Source of the DNA: Clostridia bacterium
Lineage (GTDB): Bacteria > Bacillota > Clostridia > Christensenellales > Borkfalkiaceae
Assembly (NCBI GenBank): GCA_017623605.1
Contig: JAGAOR010000015.1
Location: 62,001-126,000, forward strand
Direction of reading: 5' to 3'
DNA length: 64,000 bases
Shown here: one piece after another, positions 8,031 through 15,500 of the stretch
Numbering within the stretch: position 1 is the stretch's first letter
How the letters are laid out: each line of letters begins with the position of its first letter
The notes under the pieces: model-generated
What the model was told of the DNA's origin: nothing
Databases searched by the model: none
The model's input: only the letters and a program-made list of their open reading frames with translations
Program-made: the position numbers and the translations under genes

Positions 8031-8648
8031 ATGAAAGTAATGCTTGTCAACGGCAGTCTGCACGAAAAAGGTTGCACCTACACCGCACTTTGCGAAGTGG
8101 AAAAGGCGTTAAACGCAAACGGGATTGAAACGGAGATTTTCCAGCTTTCGGGAAAGGGCGTGAGCGCGTGCAAGGGGTGTTGGGCTTGTAAAAAACTCGG
8201 CAAATGCGTAATCGACGACGCGGTGAACGAATTCGTGGGAAAGGCGGCGGATTTCGACGGCTTCGTGTTCGGCTCGCCCGTGTATTATGCGTCCGCTTCG
8301 GGTGGGCTCGTGTCCTTTATGGATCGGGTGTTTTATAGCGGCGGCAAAAAACTTGCGTATAAGCCCGCGGCGGCGGTGGTAAGTTGTAGAAGGGCGGGCG
8401 CAAGCACGACGTTCGACGTGATCAATAAATATTTCACGATCAACAATATGCTGATCGTCGGCTCGAATTATTGGAATGAAGTACACGGCAATTTTGCCGA
8501 AGAAGTGTTAAAGGACGAAGAGGGCTTGCAGACTATGCGTATTTTGGGAAACAATATGGCTTGGGTTTTGAAATGCTTACAGCTTGGTAAGGAAGCGGGG
8601 CTTGCTCCCGTACGAGAACGCAAAATTATGACGAATTTCATTCGCTAA
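8031..8648 (+). CDS. Flavodoxin-fold NADPH-dependent FMN reductase-like protein
   Basis: 205 residues of the NADPH-dependent FMN reductase/iron-sulfur flavoprotein group. The FMN phosphate loop is in VNGSLHEKGCTYTA. The compact motif CKGCWACKKLGKC resembles the cysteine cluster of iron-sulfur flavoproteins, and GSPVYYASASG is the second flavin-binding loop. Likely a cytoplasmic redox protein; the electron partner is unknown. RBS AGGAGA upstream. It is the last gene of the mutY unit and is followed by a strong bidirectional terminator. Confidence 0.8.
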   Translation: MKVMLVNGSLHEKGCTYTALCEVEKALNANGIETEIFQLSGKGVSACKGCWACKKLGKCVIDDAVNEFVGKAADFDGFVFGSPVYYASASGGLVSFMDRVFYSGGKKLAYKPAAAVVSCRRAGASTTFDVINKYFTINNMLIVGSNYWNEVHGNFAEEVLKDEEGLQTMRILGNNMAWVLKCLQLGKEAGLAPVRERKIMTNFIR

Positions 8649-8674
8649 TACGAAAAAAACGCAAAATAAAAATC

Positions 8675-8704
8675 GCGCCGCCCTGCTCGCAAGCAGGGCG
8701 GCGC
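8675..8704. terminator. Bidirectional terminator between convergent genes
   Basis: Perfect 13-bp stem GCGCCGCCCTGCT/AGCAGGGCGGCGC with a CGCA loop. T-rich runs follow on both sides (TTCGTTTTT on plus, GATTTTTATTTT on minus), serving the flavoprotein gene and the cation transporter. Confidence 0.9.
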
Positions 8705-8713
8705 AATTCGTTT

Positions 8714-9880
8714 TTATACGTACGGGTGTTCGGCGCGAATCACGCAGGAGCAATCGGGGTTTTGTTCGCGTATTTTTAAAGAAACGGCTTTTTCCGCTTC
8801 CGCTGCGCTCATTTTACAACCCGCAGGAAGTAGCAGATCAAAGATAAGATTGATCTTGGTTTCTCCTTTCGTCATACGGAAATCGTGAATGGAGAAATCG
8901 GGGTTGATCTCCTTTGCGCAAGTTTCGCAAAAGCTGCGAAGTCCTTGTACGATCGGATCGTTCACCACGATCGGATCGAGGTGCACCGTAACGATACAAC
9001 CGAATTTCTCGTGCATATCCCGCTCTAATTTATCGACTTCCTCGTGCGCCACGTTAATATCCGAATCGGCGGGCACTTCCGCGTGAAAGGACACGATTTG
9101 CCTTCCCACACCGTAGTCGTGCACGATCACGTCGTGAATCCCTACGATCCGCGGATAATTTTCCGTGAACGCGTAAATGGATTTGATAAATTCGGGATCG
9201 GGCGGCGAGCCAAGCAAGAGATCAATCGTTTCTTTCGCCGCTTTCACGCCCGCAAAGCCGATAAAAAGAGCAACGAGTATGCCGGCGTAGCCGTCGATCG
9301 CAATACCCCAAAATCGTGCGATTAAAGCGGAAATTAAAACGAGTGCGGTGGCAAAACAATCGGAAAGGGAATCGAACGCCGCGCCCTTGATTGCGGAAGA
9401 ATTGATTTTATCTGCGATTTTGCGGTAGAAAAAGAATAGCCAAACCTTGAAGAGAATGGCGACGCCAAGCAAAATCAGCGTCGCGTTCCCAACGCTCGGT
9501 AGCGTGGGGGTGATGATTTTCTCTATCGAGCCTTTTAAGAGTTCGAAGCCTACGAGTATAATTAACATATCCACGATAAACGCGGCGACGTATTCAAGTC
9601 TGCCGTGCCCGAGCGGGTGTTCTTTGTCAACCGGCTTTGCGGCAAGCCGAAAGCCGATCAGGGCGATCACCGCCGAGCCTGCATCCGAGATATTGTTAAA
9701 CGCATCCGCGATAATGGCAACGGAAGCAGAAAGAAGCCCTAAAACGAGCTTGCCGATAAAGAGAAGCACGTTCAAAACGATCCCCGTAACGCTCGCAAGC
9801 GCGGCGTATGCGCCGCGCACCTTGGCAGAAGATAAATCGTCCTTGTTTTTAATAAAAAGCTTGATAAAAAAATCCGTCAT
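8714..9880 (-). CDS. Cation diffusion facilitator family transporter
   Basis: 388-residue CDF (ZitB/FieF-type) metal-cation/proton antiporter. The transmembrane half contains the paired metal-site motifs IIADAFNNISD and HPLGHGRLEY, with about six helices over residues ~15-210. A soluble C-terminal domain of ~170 residues includes HDVIVHDYG and IVTVHLDP. Start at 9880: GGAG lies 9 bases upstream, and the earlier in-frame ATG overlaps the promoter. Probable substrates are Zn2+, Fe2+ or Mn2+; the sequence does not decide. It lies downstream of oadG on the same strand but has its own promoter. Confidence 0.92.
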   Translation of the reverse strand: MTDFFIKLFIKNKDDLSSAKVRGAYAALASVTGIVLNVLLFIGKLVLGLLSASVAIIADAFNNISDAGSAVIALIGFRLAAKPVDKEHPLGHGRLEYVAAFIVDMLIILVGFELLKGSIEKIITPTLPSVGNATLILLGVAILFKVWLFFFYRKIADKINSSAIKGAAFDSLSDCFATALVLISALIARFWGIAIDGYAGILVALFIGFAGVKAAKETIDLLLGSPPDPEFIKSIYAFTENYPRIVGIHDVIVHDYGVGRQIVSFHAEVPADSDINVAHEEVDKLERDMHEKFGCIVTVHLDPIVVNDPIVQGLRSFCETCAKEINPDFSIHDFRMTKGETKINLIFDLLLPAGCKMSAAEAEKAVSLKIREQNPDCSCVIRAEHPYV

Positions 9881-9905
9881 AACGTTATGCTCCAAAAGGG
9901 AAAGA

Positions 9906-9953
9906 AAAACCGACGCTTCTTTACGTATAGTATACGCCGAAAACGTCGGTTTT
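9906..9953 (-). terminator. Probable oadBG terminator enclosing a promoter
   Basis: Arms AAAACCGACG/CGTCGGTTTT (10 bp, perfect) separated by 28 nt, followed on the minus strand by TTTTTCTTTCCCTTTT. The loop contains the -10 element and predicted start of the downstream CDF gene. A transcript from oadBG would carry both arms; a transcript from the inner promoter would lack the 5' arm. Confidence 0.6.
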
Positions 9954-9958
9954 GTCAA
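9929..9958 (-). promoter_or_regulatory. Promoter for the cation diffusion facilitator gene
   Basis: On the minus strand: TTGACA, 18-bp spacer, TATACT. The -10 lies in a 13-bp palindrome CGTATAGTATACG (9924-9936), a possible operator for a metal-responsive regulator (inference). Confidence 0.75.
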
Positions 9959-9973
9959 CTGTATTCAAACGGT

Positions 9974-10210
9974 TTACGAATTCCCTTGTTCGTTTTCCGT
10001 TTCGTTTGCCGCCTCCTCGCGGCGTTTTTTCATTTCGTCGCATTTTGCGATCACAAAAGCCGTCAGCTTCACGGCGACGATAATCAAGCCGATTACGACG
10101 AAAATTGCAAGAAGCCCTTGCCATAAGAAGTTGAGGGCGGGTGCGATTACTTCCCAGTTCATAGGGGTAAGATTGTCAAAAGCTGCCAATAACGTGATAA
10201 AATTCAACAT
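9974..10210 (-). CDS. OadG-family sodium-pump decarboxylase gamma subunit
   Basis: 78-residue protein with one membrane helix (about residues 28-52) and a charged C-terminal tail (CDEMKKRREEAANETENEQG), the layout of OadG/MmdD-like gamma subunits that hold the decarboxylase complex together. It starts 15 bp after oadB, with an AGGAGG-like site, so the two form an operon. The length is typical of the family. The carboxyltransferase (alpha) and biotin carrier genes are not in this window. Confidence 0.75.
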   Translation of the reverse strand: MLNFITLLAAFDNLTPMNWEVIAPALNFLWQGLLAIFVVIGLIIVAVKLTAFVIAKCDEMKKRREEAANETENEQGNS

Positions 10211-10225
10211 ACACTTTCCTCCTTA

Positions 10226-11362
10226 TTATAAACCGCAGAACGGACCGAGAATACCGATGATCAAGCCGCCGACGATAGCAGAGGCGATTTGTCCCGAAAC
10301 GTTCGCACCGACTGCGTGCATCAAAAGGTGGTTGGAGGGATCTTCTTTCGTGCCCATTTTAGCAACGACGCGCGAAGCCATAGGGAACGCGGAGATGCCC
10401 GCCGCACCGAGCATAGGATTGATTTTTTCCTTGGAGAACAAATTCAAAAGTTTTGCGCACATAACGCCGCCGATCGTATCGAATACGAACGCGAAAAGCC
10501 CAAGTCCCATAATGATAATCGTTTCAAGCTTAATGAAGGCTTCCGCTTGCATTTGGAACGCGATCGTGATACCAAGGAGCAGAGTGATAATATTCGAGAA
10601 CGTCGTTTGCGCCGTTTCCGAAAGGGATTTCAAAGCCCCACATTCTCTCAAAAGGTTACCGAACATAAGCATACCGACGAGGGAAAGGGAATCGGGAGCG
10701 ATTAAGCCGGAAATGATCGTAACGATAATGGGGAACAAAATACGCATCAACTGCGGGATTTGTTTCGCATTATATTTCATACGGATCAAACGTTCTTTTT
10801 TCGTGGTGCACATTTTAATAACGGCGGGTTGCACGATGGGCACGAGCGCCATATACGAATACGCCACGACCATAATCGGACCGAGGTATTTGGACATAAG
10901 CTGTTGCGCAACGAGTATTGCCGTCGGACCGTCCGCCGCGCCGATAATACCGATCGAAGCCGCGTCGTTTAAAGGGAAACCGATCATTGCCGCGAGGATA
11001 ATCGTAACGAAAATACCAAGCTGCGCCGCGCCGCCCAAGATAAAGAGCTTGGGGTTGGTAAGAAGCGGACCGAAGTCGATCATACACCCGATACCGATAA
11101 AGAGTAAAAGGGGCATAGCTTCACTCGCTTCGATACCTACCTTGAAAAGCGAGGTGATAATGCCGAGGTGTTCGCCGTTGGCGGGATCGCCGATTACGGG
11201 CGAGAGGGGCAAGTTTACTAAAATCGCGCCAAAGCCCATAGGCAGGAGCAAAGCGGGCTCCATATCCTTTTTAATGGCGAGATAAATCAGGATTCCACCG
11301 ATCGCCCACATAGCCACCTGTTGCCACGTGAGATTGAGGAAACCTTGCAAAAGAAAGTCCAT
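10226..11362 (-). CDS. Sodium-translocating decarboxylase beta subunit (OadB/GcdB family)
   Basis: 378-residue integral membrane protein that couples biotin-dependent decarboxylation of oxaloacetate, methylmalonyl-CoA or glutaconyl-CoA to Na+ export. Conserved segments are GIGCMIDFGPLLTNP, GIIGAADGPTAI and MHAVGANVSGQI, with many hydrophobic helices. The start at 11362 has GGAGG five bases upstream. Which substrate applies cannot be told without the alpha subunit. It is divergent from the Na+/Ca2+ exchanger, so a sodium gradient made by this pump could drive that neighbour (inference). Confidence 0.93.
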   Translation of the reverse strand: MDFLLQGFLNLTWQQVAMWAIGGILIYLAIKKDMEPALLLPMGFGAILVNLPLSPVIGDPANGEHLGIITSLFKVGIEASEAMPLLLFIGIGCMIDFGPLLTNPKLFILGGAAQLGIFVTIILAAMIGFPLNDAASIGIIGAADGPTAILVAQQLMSKYLGPIMVVAYSYMALVPIVQPAVIKMCTTKKERLIRMKYNAKQIPQLMRILFPIIVTIISGLIAPDSLSLVGMLMFGNLLRECGALKSLSETAQTTFSNIITLLLGITIAFQMQAEAFIKLETIIIMGLGLFAFVFDTIGGVMCAKLLNLFSKEKINPMLGAAGISAFPMASRVVAKMGTKEDPSNHLLMHAVGANVSGQIASAIVGGLIIGILGPFCGL

Positions 11363-11398
11363 AAATACCTCCATATATAATTTTACACAAACATACAT

Positions 11399-11427
11399 AT
11401 TATAAATAGGAAAAGAAAAAAAGTCAA
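11399..11427 (-). promoter_or_regulatory. Sigma-A promoter for oadB-oadG
   Basis: On the minus strand: TTGACT, 17-bp spacer, TATAAT, 37 bp before the oadB start codon. Confidence 0.85.
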
Positions 11428-11474
11428 CTAAAAAAGCGCGAAATATTCATTTTTTTCGGTAATAATAGAAAATG

Positions 11475-11504
11475 TTGACAAGCGTTTGAGGGGTATGCTA
11501 TAAT
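11475..11504 (+). promoter_or_regulatory. Sigma-A promoter for the Na+/Ca2+ exchanger
   Basis: TTGACA, 18-bp spacer, TATAAT, about 50 bp upstream of the ATG at 11555. It is divergent from the oadB promoter. Confidence 0.85.
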
Positions 11505-11554
11505 AAACGGGAAAGCGGGAAAGTAGATTAAAGGTCGTGGAGGTTTAAGATTTT

Positions 11555-12580
11555 ATGAATATCGGCGTAGCGATTTTATTGTTAGTGATAGGCTTCGTAT
11601 GCCTTGTTAAGGGCGCGGATTGGTTCGTGGACGGCGCGGCGGGAATCGCGGAAAAACTGCGCGTGCCGCAGCTTGTCATCGGCTTAACGGTAGTGGCGTT
11701 CGGTACGAGTGCGCCCGAGCTTGCCACGTCTATTATTTCTTCGCTCCAAGGCGATACGGGCATTGCGATCGGGAATATCGTAGGGAGCAATATCACGAAT
11801 ATTTTGCTCATTTTAGGGCTTGCGGCGATCCTTGCGAATTTGCCCGTGTATCGGGACACGCTACGCGTCGATCTTCCCGTTTTACTTGGCGCGTCCGCGC
11901 TACTCTTGCTGTGCGGATTAGACGGGGAATTGAGCCGCTTGGAGGGGATCGTGTTTTTCGTAATTTCGACGGTATACACGGTGCTTCTCATTTGGTTTGC
12001 GATCCGTCAACGCAATCAAGATAAATTGCGAACGGAAATTTTGGAGCGGAGGGAGGAGATTATTATCCCCGACGACGGCGACGCGACAGAGCCGAAAACC
12101 GCCTACGGGCGTTGGTATAAAAAAATGAAAGAACGGGCTTGGTTTTTGAGCGTCGTAACGCTCGTTGGGCTTGCGATCGTGGTGCTTGGGGCAAATCTTG
12201 CCGTTGAGGGGGCGACGGCGATCGCGGAAAAAATCGGCGTATCCCAGCGCATTATCGGCTTAACGGTGGTGGCGATCGGAACGTCCTTGCCCGAGCTCGT
12301 AACCTGTGTGGTGGCGGCAACGAAAGGGGATACGGATATAGCCGTAGGCGACATCGTGGGAAGCTGTATTTTCAACATTTTGCGAACGCTTGGCATTGCG
12401 GCGACGATCACACCCCTCGTGTTTGCAAGCGAATTTCTAATCGACGCGGCGATCGCGCTTGGCGCGGCGTTGCTGCTCAGCACGCTTGCGTATTTAAAAA
12501 ATCATAAAATACGCCGTTGGGGCGGGATCGTGATGTTGCTTGGATTCGTGGCGTATTATATCTATCTTTTTGCAATTTAA
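11555..12580 (+). CDS. Calcium/sodium antiporter (CaCA family, YrbG-like)
   Basis: 341 residues with two homologous Na+/Ca2+-exchanger repeats. The ion-binding alpha motifs are VVAFGTSAPELATS and GNIVGSNITNI in repeat 1, and VVAIGTSLPELVTC and GDIVGSCIFNI in repeat 2. About ten membrane helices flank a cytoplasmic loop near residues 140-190. It probably exports Ca2+ in exchange for Na+. GGAGG lies upstream of the ATG. It is a single gene between its own promoter and the rplS promoter. Confidence 0.93.
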   Translation: MNIGVAILLLVIGFVCLVKGADWFVDGAAGIAEKLRVPQLVIGLTVVAFGTSAPELATSIISSLQGDTGIAIGNIVGSNITNILLILGLAAILANLPVYRDTLRVDLPVLLGASALLLLCGLDGELSRLEGIVFFVISTVYTVLLIWFAIRQRNQDKLRTEILERREEIIIPDDGDATEPKTAYGRWYKKMKERAWFLSVVTLVGLAIVVLGANLAVEGATAIAEKIGVSQRIIGLTVVAIGTSLPELVTCVVAATKGDTDIAVGDIVGSCIFNILRTLGIAATITPLVFASEFLIDAAIALGAALLLSTLAYLKNHKIRRWGGIVMLLGFVAYYIYLFAI

Positions 12581-12612
12581 TAAAAATTTTCTGAAAATAT
12601 ACGCAAAAACGC

Positions 12613-12641
12613 TTGCCAAAGAAGAAAAAATGCTATATAAT
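12613..12641 (+). promoter_or_regulatory. Sigma-A promoter for rplS
   Basis: TTGCCA, 17-bp spacer, TATAAT. The predicted start is near 12648, giving a leader of about 95 nt. Confidence 0.8.
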
Positions 12642-12647
12642 AGTCGT

Positions 12648-12730
12648 TGACTTCGAACGTTCCTCTGCCTTTTTTCGGGTTTTGCGAGGAGCAAAGCAGC
12701 GGGTTAAGAACGTTTCGTAAATAACGGAGG
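12648..12730 (+). promoter_or_regulatory. Structured rplS leader (L19-leader-like)
   Basis: The untranslated leader can close with a 7-bp helix AACGTTC (12656-12662)/GAACGTT (12708-12714). Inside are CTGC/GCAG and a TTTGC-GAGGA-GCAAA hairpin. Position and size fit the L19 leader known in Bacillota, which is thought to mediate autogenous control, but I matched it by structure and place only. Confidence 0.45.
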
Positions 12731-12742
12731 TAAAGTCTGAAA

Positions 12743-13087
12743 ATGAAAGGATTGATTGAAGCCATCAACGCGGAAAATCTCAAAGCGGAAGTTCCTTCTT
12801 TCGAAGTAGGCGACACGGTAAAGGTCGGCTATAAGATTATCGAAGGCGGCAAGGAAAGAGTGCAGAATTTCGAAGGCGTCGTAATCGCGAAGAAAAACGG
12901 CGGCATTTCGGAAACGTTCACCGTTCGCCATATTTCCTACGGCGTAGGCGTAGAAAAAACCTATCCTCTTCATTCCCCGAAAATTGCGTCCATCACGGTC
13001 GTAAGACGCGGTAAGGTTAGAAGAGCGAAGTTGTATTATCTGCGCAAGTTGACGGGTAAGGCAGCGAAAGTTAAAGAAAAAATTTAA
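12743..13087 (+). CDS. rplS: 50S ribosomal protein L19
   Basis: 114-residue large-subunit protein at the 30S-50S interface. Family signatures include [43 protein letters not shown] and a [14 protein letters not shown] tail. The length is normal. RBS ACGGAGG upstream. It is monocistronic here, with its own promoter, structured leader and terminator, rather than sitting directly after rimM-trmD. Confidence 0.97.
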   Translation: MKGLIEAINAENLKAEVPSFEVGDTVKVGYKIIEGGKERVQNFEGVVIAKKNGGISETFTVRHISYGVGVEKTYPLHSPKIASITVVRRGKVRRAKLYYLRKLTGKAAKVKEKI

Positions 13088-13112
13088 GTCGTCGGTCAAA
13101 ACCGAAAAAGAA

Positions 13113-13147
13113 AAATTCGCCCAAAGTCAACGGCGAATTTTTTTTAT
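13113..13147 (+). terminator. rplS terminator
   Basis: 9-bp stem AAATTCGCC/GGCGAATTT followed by eight T in a row (the last three of the arm plus five more). Confidence 0.85.
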
Positions 13148-13157
13148 TGGAAAAACG

Positions 13158-13186
13158 TTGACTTTTATTTAAAATTGGCGTATAAT
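13158..13186 (+). promoter_or_regulatory. Strong sigma-A promoter of the structured RNA
   Basis: TTGACT, 17-bp spacer, TATAAT. The predicted transcription start (~13192-13194) coincides with the 5' end of the terminal helix of the RNA described next. Confidence 0.85.
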
Positions 13187-13191
13187 AAGAA

Positions 13192-13413
13192 TGCGACAAT
13201 TATTTGACCTTAATAAAAGGTTTAAGACTAAGAGTATATATTTTTTTTGTTCTTCGGATATAATTCCTGAGTGGAATTATACCCATTCGTTGGTTATACA
13301 AAGCCGAGGAACAAAAAATATTGGTCTTAGTGTAATGAAAATAGTTGTCGCAGACTCACGGGTGTGGTATATTCTACGGTGCCGTTCTCGTTTGAGGGCG
13401 GCATTTTTATTTA
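13192..13413 (+). ncRNA. Candidate structured noncoding RNA or cis-regulatory leader
   Basis: The span can fold as a closed unit. P1: a 12-bp terminal helix, 13192-13203 with 13341-13352 (one G-U). P2: hairpin ACCTT/AAGGT (13207-13221). P3: ACTAAGA (13227-13233) with TCTTAGT (13325-13331). P4: a 15-bp helix, 13243-13257 with 13304-13318 (one G-U). P5: an apical 9-bp hairpin TATAATTCC-TGAGT-GGAATTATA (13259-13281). After a ~27-nt linker comes an intrinsic terminator (13380-13413). It starts at a consensus promoter. Terminal helix, open central region and long arm recall 6S RNA in outline, but I do not recognise a known family. It could also attenuate the gene at 13428. Confidence 0.65.
13380..13413 (+). 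terminator. Terminator of the structured RNA
   Basis: 10-bp stem TGCCGTTCTC/GAGGGCGGCA with two G-U pairs and a GTTT loop, followed by TTTTTATTT. It lies 15 nt before the next start codon, so the gene at 13428 depends on readthrough. Confidence 0.8.
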
Positions 13414-13427
13414 CAAAGGGAAAGGGT

Positions 13428-13853
13428 ATGGAAGAAAGGAACGTAGCGGGATTTAAGATTGCTTGCAAGGAAGAATTAAAGAATTGGGGAATAATGACGC
13501 TACGCGCATACGGAAGAAATATCGGTATGCGTAAACCTACGAAATTGAAAAAAGCGGAGCTGATAGAGCAGATCATAGGCGTACTTTGCGGAGAGCTCGT
13601 GCAAGTGCAAACCAACCGCGGCGCGCCCGTGAAAAATTACTATATCGACGAAAAAGCCGTGGGAAAAATAGAGCTTATCAAACGGAAATATTTACAAGCG
13701 GAAGAGCCGCCGATCGTCGCGCCCGTCGTTGTGCCGATCGCCGTCGAGGAAAGTAAAATTCCCCCGAAAAAGAAGCCTGCTACGGCAACCGTCGTTTTAA
13801 AAGACGAAGACGGGAAGAAAGTCGTTTCGTTTTCCTTTGAAATAAAATTATAA
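13428..13853 (+). CDS. Small protein with Rho_N/SAP-like domain
   Basis: 141 residues from the ATG at 13428 (GGGAAAGGG just upstream). The longer in-frame extension is rejected because it translates the structured RNA. Residues ~17-50 (NWGIMTLRAYGRNIG, then KPTKLKKAELIEQI) fit the Rho-termination-factor N-terminal/SAP-like fold, a small helical nucleic-acid-binding module. A proline- and valine-rich linker follows (PPIVAPVVVPIAVEE), then a C-terminal strand-rich tail (ATATVVLKDEDGKKVVSFSF). Function unknown. The only transcript source seen is readthrough from the upstream RNA; a terminator follows. Confidence 0.6.
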   Translation: MEERNVAGFKIACKEELKNWGIMTLRAYGRNIGMRKPTKLKKAELIEQIIGVLCGELVQVQTNRGAPVKNYYIDEKAVGKIELIKRKYLQAEEPPIVAPVVVPIAVEESKIPPKKKPATATVVLKDEDGKKVVSFSFEIKL

Positions 13854-13858
13854 AAATC

Positions 13859-13888
13859 CGTCCGTTTGCTTGCGGACGAATTTTTTTA
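13859..13888 (+). terminator. Terminator after the Rho_N-like gene
   Basis: 6-bp stem CGTCCG/CGGACG with an 8-nt loop, followed by AA and seven T. Confidence 0.75.
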
Positions 13889-13910
13889 TTGAAAAATACC
13901 CGTAAATCTG

Positions 13911-13939
13911 TTTACTTTTTCGCTTATTTAGGGTAAAAT
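13911..13939 (+). promoter_or_regulatory. Promoter of the yifB-trxA unit
   Basis: TTTACT, 17-bp spacer, TAAAAT, 35 bp before the yifB start codon. Confidence 0.7.
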
Positions 13940-13973
13940 AGAATGTGGCAATATATAAGGAAGTAAAAAACGA

Positions 13974-15497
13974 ATGATTGCAAGAGTACAAAGCTACGCG
14001 CTTTCGGGGTTAGACGGGGTTGCCGTAACGGTGGAAGCGGACGTATCGCGGGGGCTGCCCTCGTACGAGATCGTAGGCTTGCCCGACGCGGCGGTGAAAG
14101 AATCAAAGGAACGGGTGAGAAGCGCGGTGAAAAACAGCGCGCTCGAATTTCCCGCGCATAAAATCACCGTCAATCTCGCGCCTGCATACGTGAAAAAAGA
14201 GGGCACGGCTTTCGATTTGCCCGTGGCGGTGTGCTTGCTTCTTGCCAGCGGCGCGTTGGAAGCGAACGCAGAGGGCTTCGTGTTTTTGGGTGAGCTTGCG
14301 TTAAACGGCGATCTTCGCCCCGTTACGGGCGTTTTGCCTGCGCTTATCTCTGCGCGCGATAAAGGCTTTACGAAATTTATCGTGCCTTACGAAAACCGTA
14401 AGGAGGCGAGCTATATTCACGGCGTGGAAACGTACGCAGCCAGAACGCTTAAAGAAGTCGTTGAGCATTTGTCGGGCTTTGCTCCCTTGCAAGCCGTTCC
14501 CACGCAAACGTACGAGGCGGGAGCAAGAGGGGAAAACGCCCCGCACGATCTTTCGCTTATCAAAGGTCAGCCTATGGCAAAACGCGCCTTGGAGGTGGCG
14601 GTAGCAGGCGGACATAATATTCTATTCGTAGGACCGCCGGGAAGCGGTAAAACGATGCTCGCAAGGTCGATCCCGACGATCTTGCCCGATATGAGCTTCG
14701 AAGAGGCGTTGGAGATCACGAAAATACATTCGGTTGCAGGCACGCTGGGGGAAGCGGGGATCGTAACCGAGCGTCCGTTTCGAAGTCCGCACCACACGGC
14801 AACGACGGTTGCGCTCTGTGGGGGCGGGAATAAAACGGTGCACCCGGGCGAGATCTCGCTTGCGCACGGAGGCGTGTTATTTTTAGACGAATTGCCCGAA
14901 TACAAGCGTTCTTCGCTCGAAGCTATGCGCCAACCGCTCGAAGACGGCGTGATCACGATCTCTCGCGCGGGCGGCACGGCGACCTATCCCGCTTCGTTCA
15001 CCCTTTGCGCGAGTATGAATCCTTGCCCTTGCGGCAACTACGGTAGCACAAAGCGCGAATGTACGTGTACGCCCAACGACGTACGCAAATACCGCGCTCG
15101 CATTTCAGGACCACTACTTGATCGAATTGATATACAAGTGGAAGTGGACGGCGTGGATTACGACGATTTAGTATCGGAAGAAAAAGCGGAAACGAGCGTG
15201 GCGGTGAAAGCGCGCGCAAATGCGGCAAGAAAGATACAACGAGCGCGGTTTGAGGGTAGCAGGGTTAAGACGAACGCGGAAATGAGCGAAAAGGAAACGC
15301 GGGAATATTGCCGCCTTTCCAAAGAGGGAGAGCAGGTACTCCGCGCGGCGTTCGAACGGTTTCATTTATCTGCACGCGCGCGTTCAAGAATTTTGAAAGT
15401 GGCGCGGACGATCGCCGATCTCGATTTATCCGAGAATATCAAGCCCGAGCATTTATACGAAGCTATTTCCTATCGGGCGTATAGCGCGGAGGAATAA
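13974..15497 (+). CDS. YifB/ComM family Mg-chelatase-like AAA+ ATPase
   Basis: 507 residues. The N-terminal ~170-residue Lon-like fold (ARVQSYALSGLDGVAV, PAYVKKEGTAFDLP) is followed by the Mg-chelatase AAA+ core with Walker A GPPGSGKTML, Walker B GVLFLDELPEY and a Cys-rich segment (CASMNPCPCGNYG). A C-terminal Mg_chelatase_C region ends in LYEAISYRAY. The Proteobacterial homologue ComM is a branch-migration helicase in transformation; a location directly before dprA fits a recombination role. RBS AAGGAAG upstream. First gene of the unit. Confidence 0.93.
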   Translation: MIARVQSYALSGLDGVAVTVEADVSRGLPSYEIVGLPDAAVKESKERVRSAVKNSALEFPAHKITVNLAPAYVKKEGTAFDLPVAVCLLLASGALEANAEGFVFLGELALNGDLRPVTGVLPALISARDKGFTKFIVPYENRKEASYIHGVETYAARTLKEVVEHLSGFAPLQAVPTQTYEAGARGENAPHDLSLIKGQPMAKRALEVAVAGGHNILFVGPPGSGKTMLARSIPTILPDMSFEEALEITKIHSVAGTLGEAGIVTERPFRSPHHTATTVALCGGGNKTVHPGEISLAHGGVLFLDELPEYKRSSLEAMRQPLEDGVITISRAGGTATYPASFTLCASMNPCPCGNYGSTKRECTCTPNDVRKYRARISGPLLDRIDIQVEVDGVDYDDLVSEEKAETSVAVKARANAARKIQRARFEGSRVKTNAEMSEKETREYCRLSKEGEQVLRAAFERFHLSARARSRILKVARTIADLDLSENIKPEHLYEAISYRAYSAEE

Positions 15498-15500
15498 GGA

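Noticed and set aside
9447..11285. A 612-codon plus-strand open frame
   Set aside because: It lies wholly antisense to the CDF, oadG and oadB genes, which have clear families, promoters and ribosome binding sites. Its translation is low-complexity Ile/Ser/Ala/Pro-rich, as expected of the antisense of membrane proteins.
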